A stretch of 64,000 bases of DNA. Origin: JAOXRU01 sp965247735. GTDB taxonomy: Bacteria > Bacteroidota > Bacteroidia > Flavobacteriales > Flavobacteriaceae. The stretch lies in contig CBDFHN010000002.1 in NCBI GenBank assembly GCA_965247735.1, forward strand, positions 4,340,001 through 4,404,000, in the 5' to 3' direction. Below the pieces are notes generated by a model. That model was given only the letters and a program-made list of their open reading frames with translations, was not told where the DNA came from and did no database searches. Position numbers and translations under genes: made by a program. This document shows positions 63,892-64,000 of this stretch, piece by piece (position 1 is the first letter of the stretch; the number at the start of each line of letters is the position of its first letter).

Positions 63892-64000
63892 TTAATTTGT
63901 GAAGACTAAGGCTACTTCTTTTAAGGGAAGACATCTGGTATCGTTGCAAACCATATATTCCACAGAAGCGGCAATGGTTTGTATCTCTTTTCCCTGAATG
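63892..64000 (-). CDS. DsbD_N-domain protein, C-terminal end only
   Basis: 35 codons are visible on the - strand; the rest lies right of the window. The tail ASVEYMVCNDTRCLPLKEVA matches the VYFMVCDDEKCLPPAEVDLS stretch of the neighbouring DsbD, including both Cys. It ends soon after this part, with a stop at 63892-63894, so it is a stand-alone DsbD N-terminal-type domain in tandem with a full DsbD. Confidence 0.75.
   Translation of the reverse strand, partial: IQGKEIQTIAASVEYMVCNDTRCLPLKEVALVFTN

Overview
The window is AT-rich chromosomal DNA of a bacterium in the Bacteroidota, almost certainly class Flavobacteriia. Support comes from a PorT/SprT-type protein of the type IX secretion system beside menG/ubiE, a bacillithiol-type YpdA reductase, TAnnTTTG-type -7 promoter boxes, many SpII lipoproteins with short leaders, and flavobacterial-style intergenic hairpin repeats. 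I saw no tRNA, rRNA, CRISPR array, integrase or transposase gene. The first gene is cut by the left edge and the last by the right edge.

Bases 1-15,000 are an accessory region read almost wholly on the + strand. Small unrelated modules follow one another: five AraC-family regulators (one partial), an S41 peptidase, a GlcG-like protein with an aquaporin, two AraC+VOC modules, an esterase lipoprotein, a serine hydrolase broken by one in-frame stop, a HxlR remnant, an AraC+SRPBCC pair and a methyltransferase. Four diverged copies (225-252 bp) of one repeat (R1-R4, 2314-7761) sit between modules. Their imperfectly inverted ends lie just behind one stop codon and just ahead of the next start, and each copy carries a conserved promoter-like box. 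This cassette-like layout is the most unusual feature of the window.

Bases 15,000-22,300 are a - strand block with two ECF sigma systems. One is a sigma factor with a Cys-rich tail followed by a lipoprotein. The other is an ECF42-like sigma factor with its DGPF/YCII partner among DinB and SRPBCC proteins. A three-gene operon (di-heme oxidoreductase, Rieske lipoprotein, porin-like barrel) occupies 23,053-25,908. Bases 25,900-33,400 hold poorly known lipoproteins and membrane proteins, an 11-unit 42-bp minisatellite (30,037-30,498) and a duplicated hairpin element (32,560-33,393).

From 33,400 on the content is more conserved: DUF2147, GNAT, MarC, Lrp, LspA, SDR, a large VIT/vWA-like/TPR/DUF2135 protein, an M90-like peptidase, two flavoproteins, a NYN/LOTUS protein and a CBS-pair protein. 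A cobalamin riboswitch stands ahead of metE. YpdA, rpe, porT/sprT and menG follow, then trkA-trkH, a frameshifted small membrane gene, a class I aminotransferase, a desaturase, rsmG, a class V aminotransferase and a DsbD-type reductase, with part of a second DsbD_N protein at the right edge.
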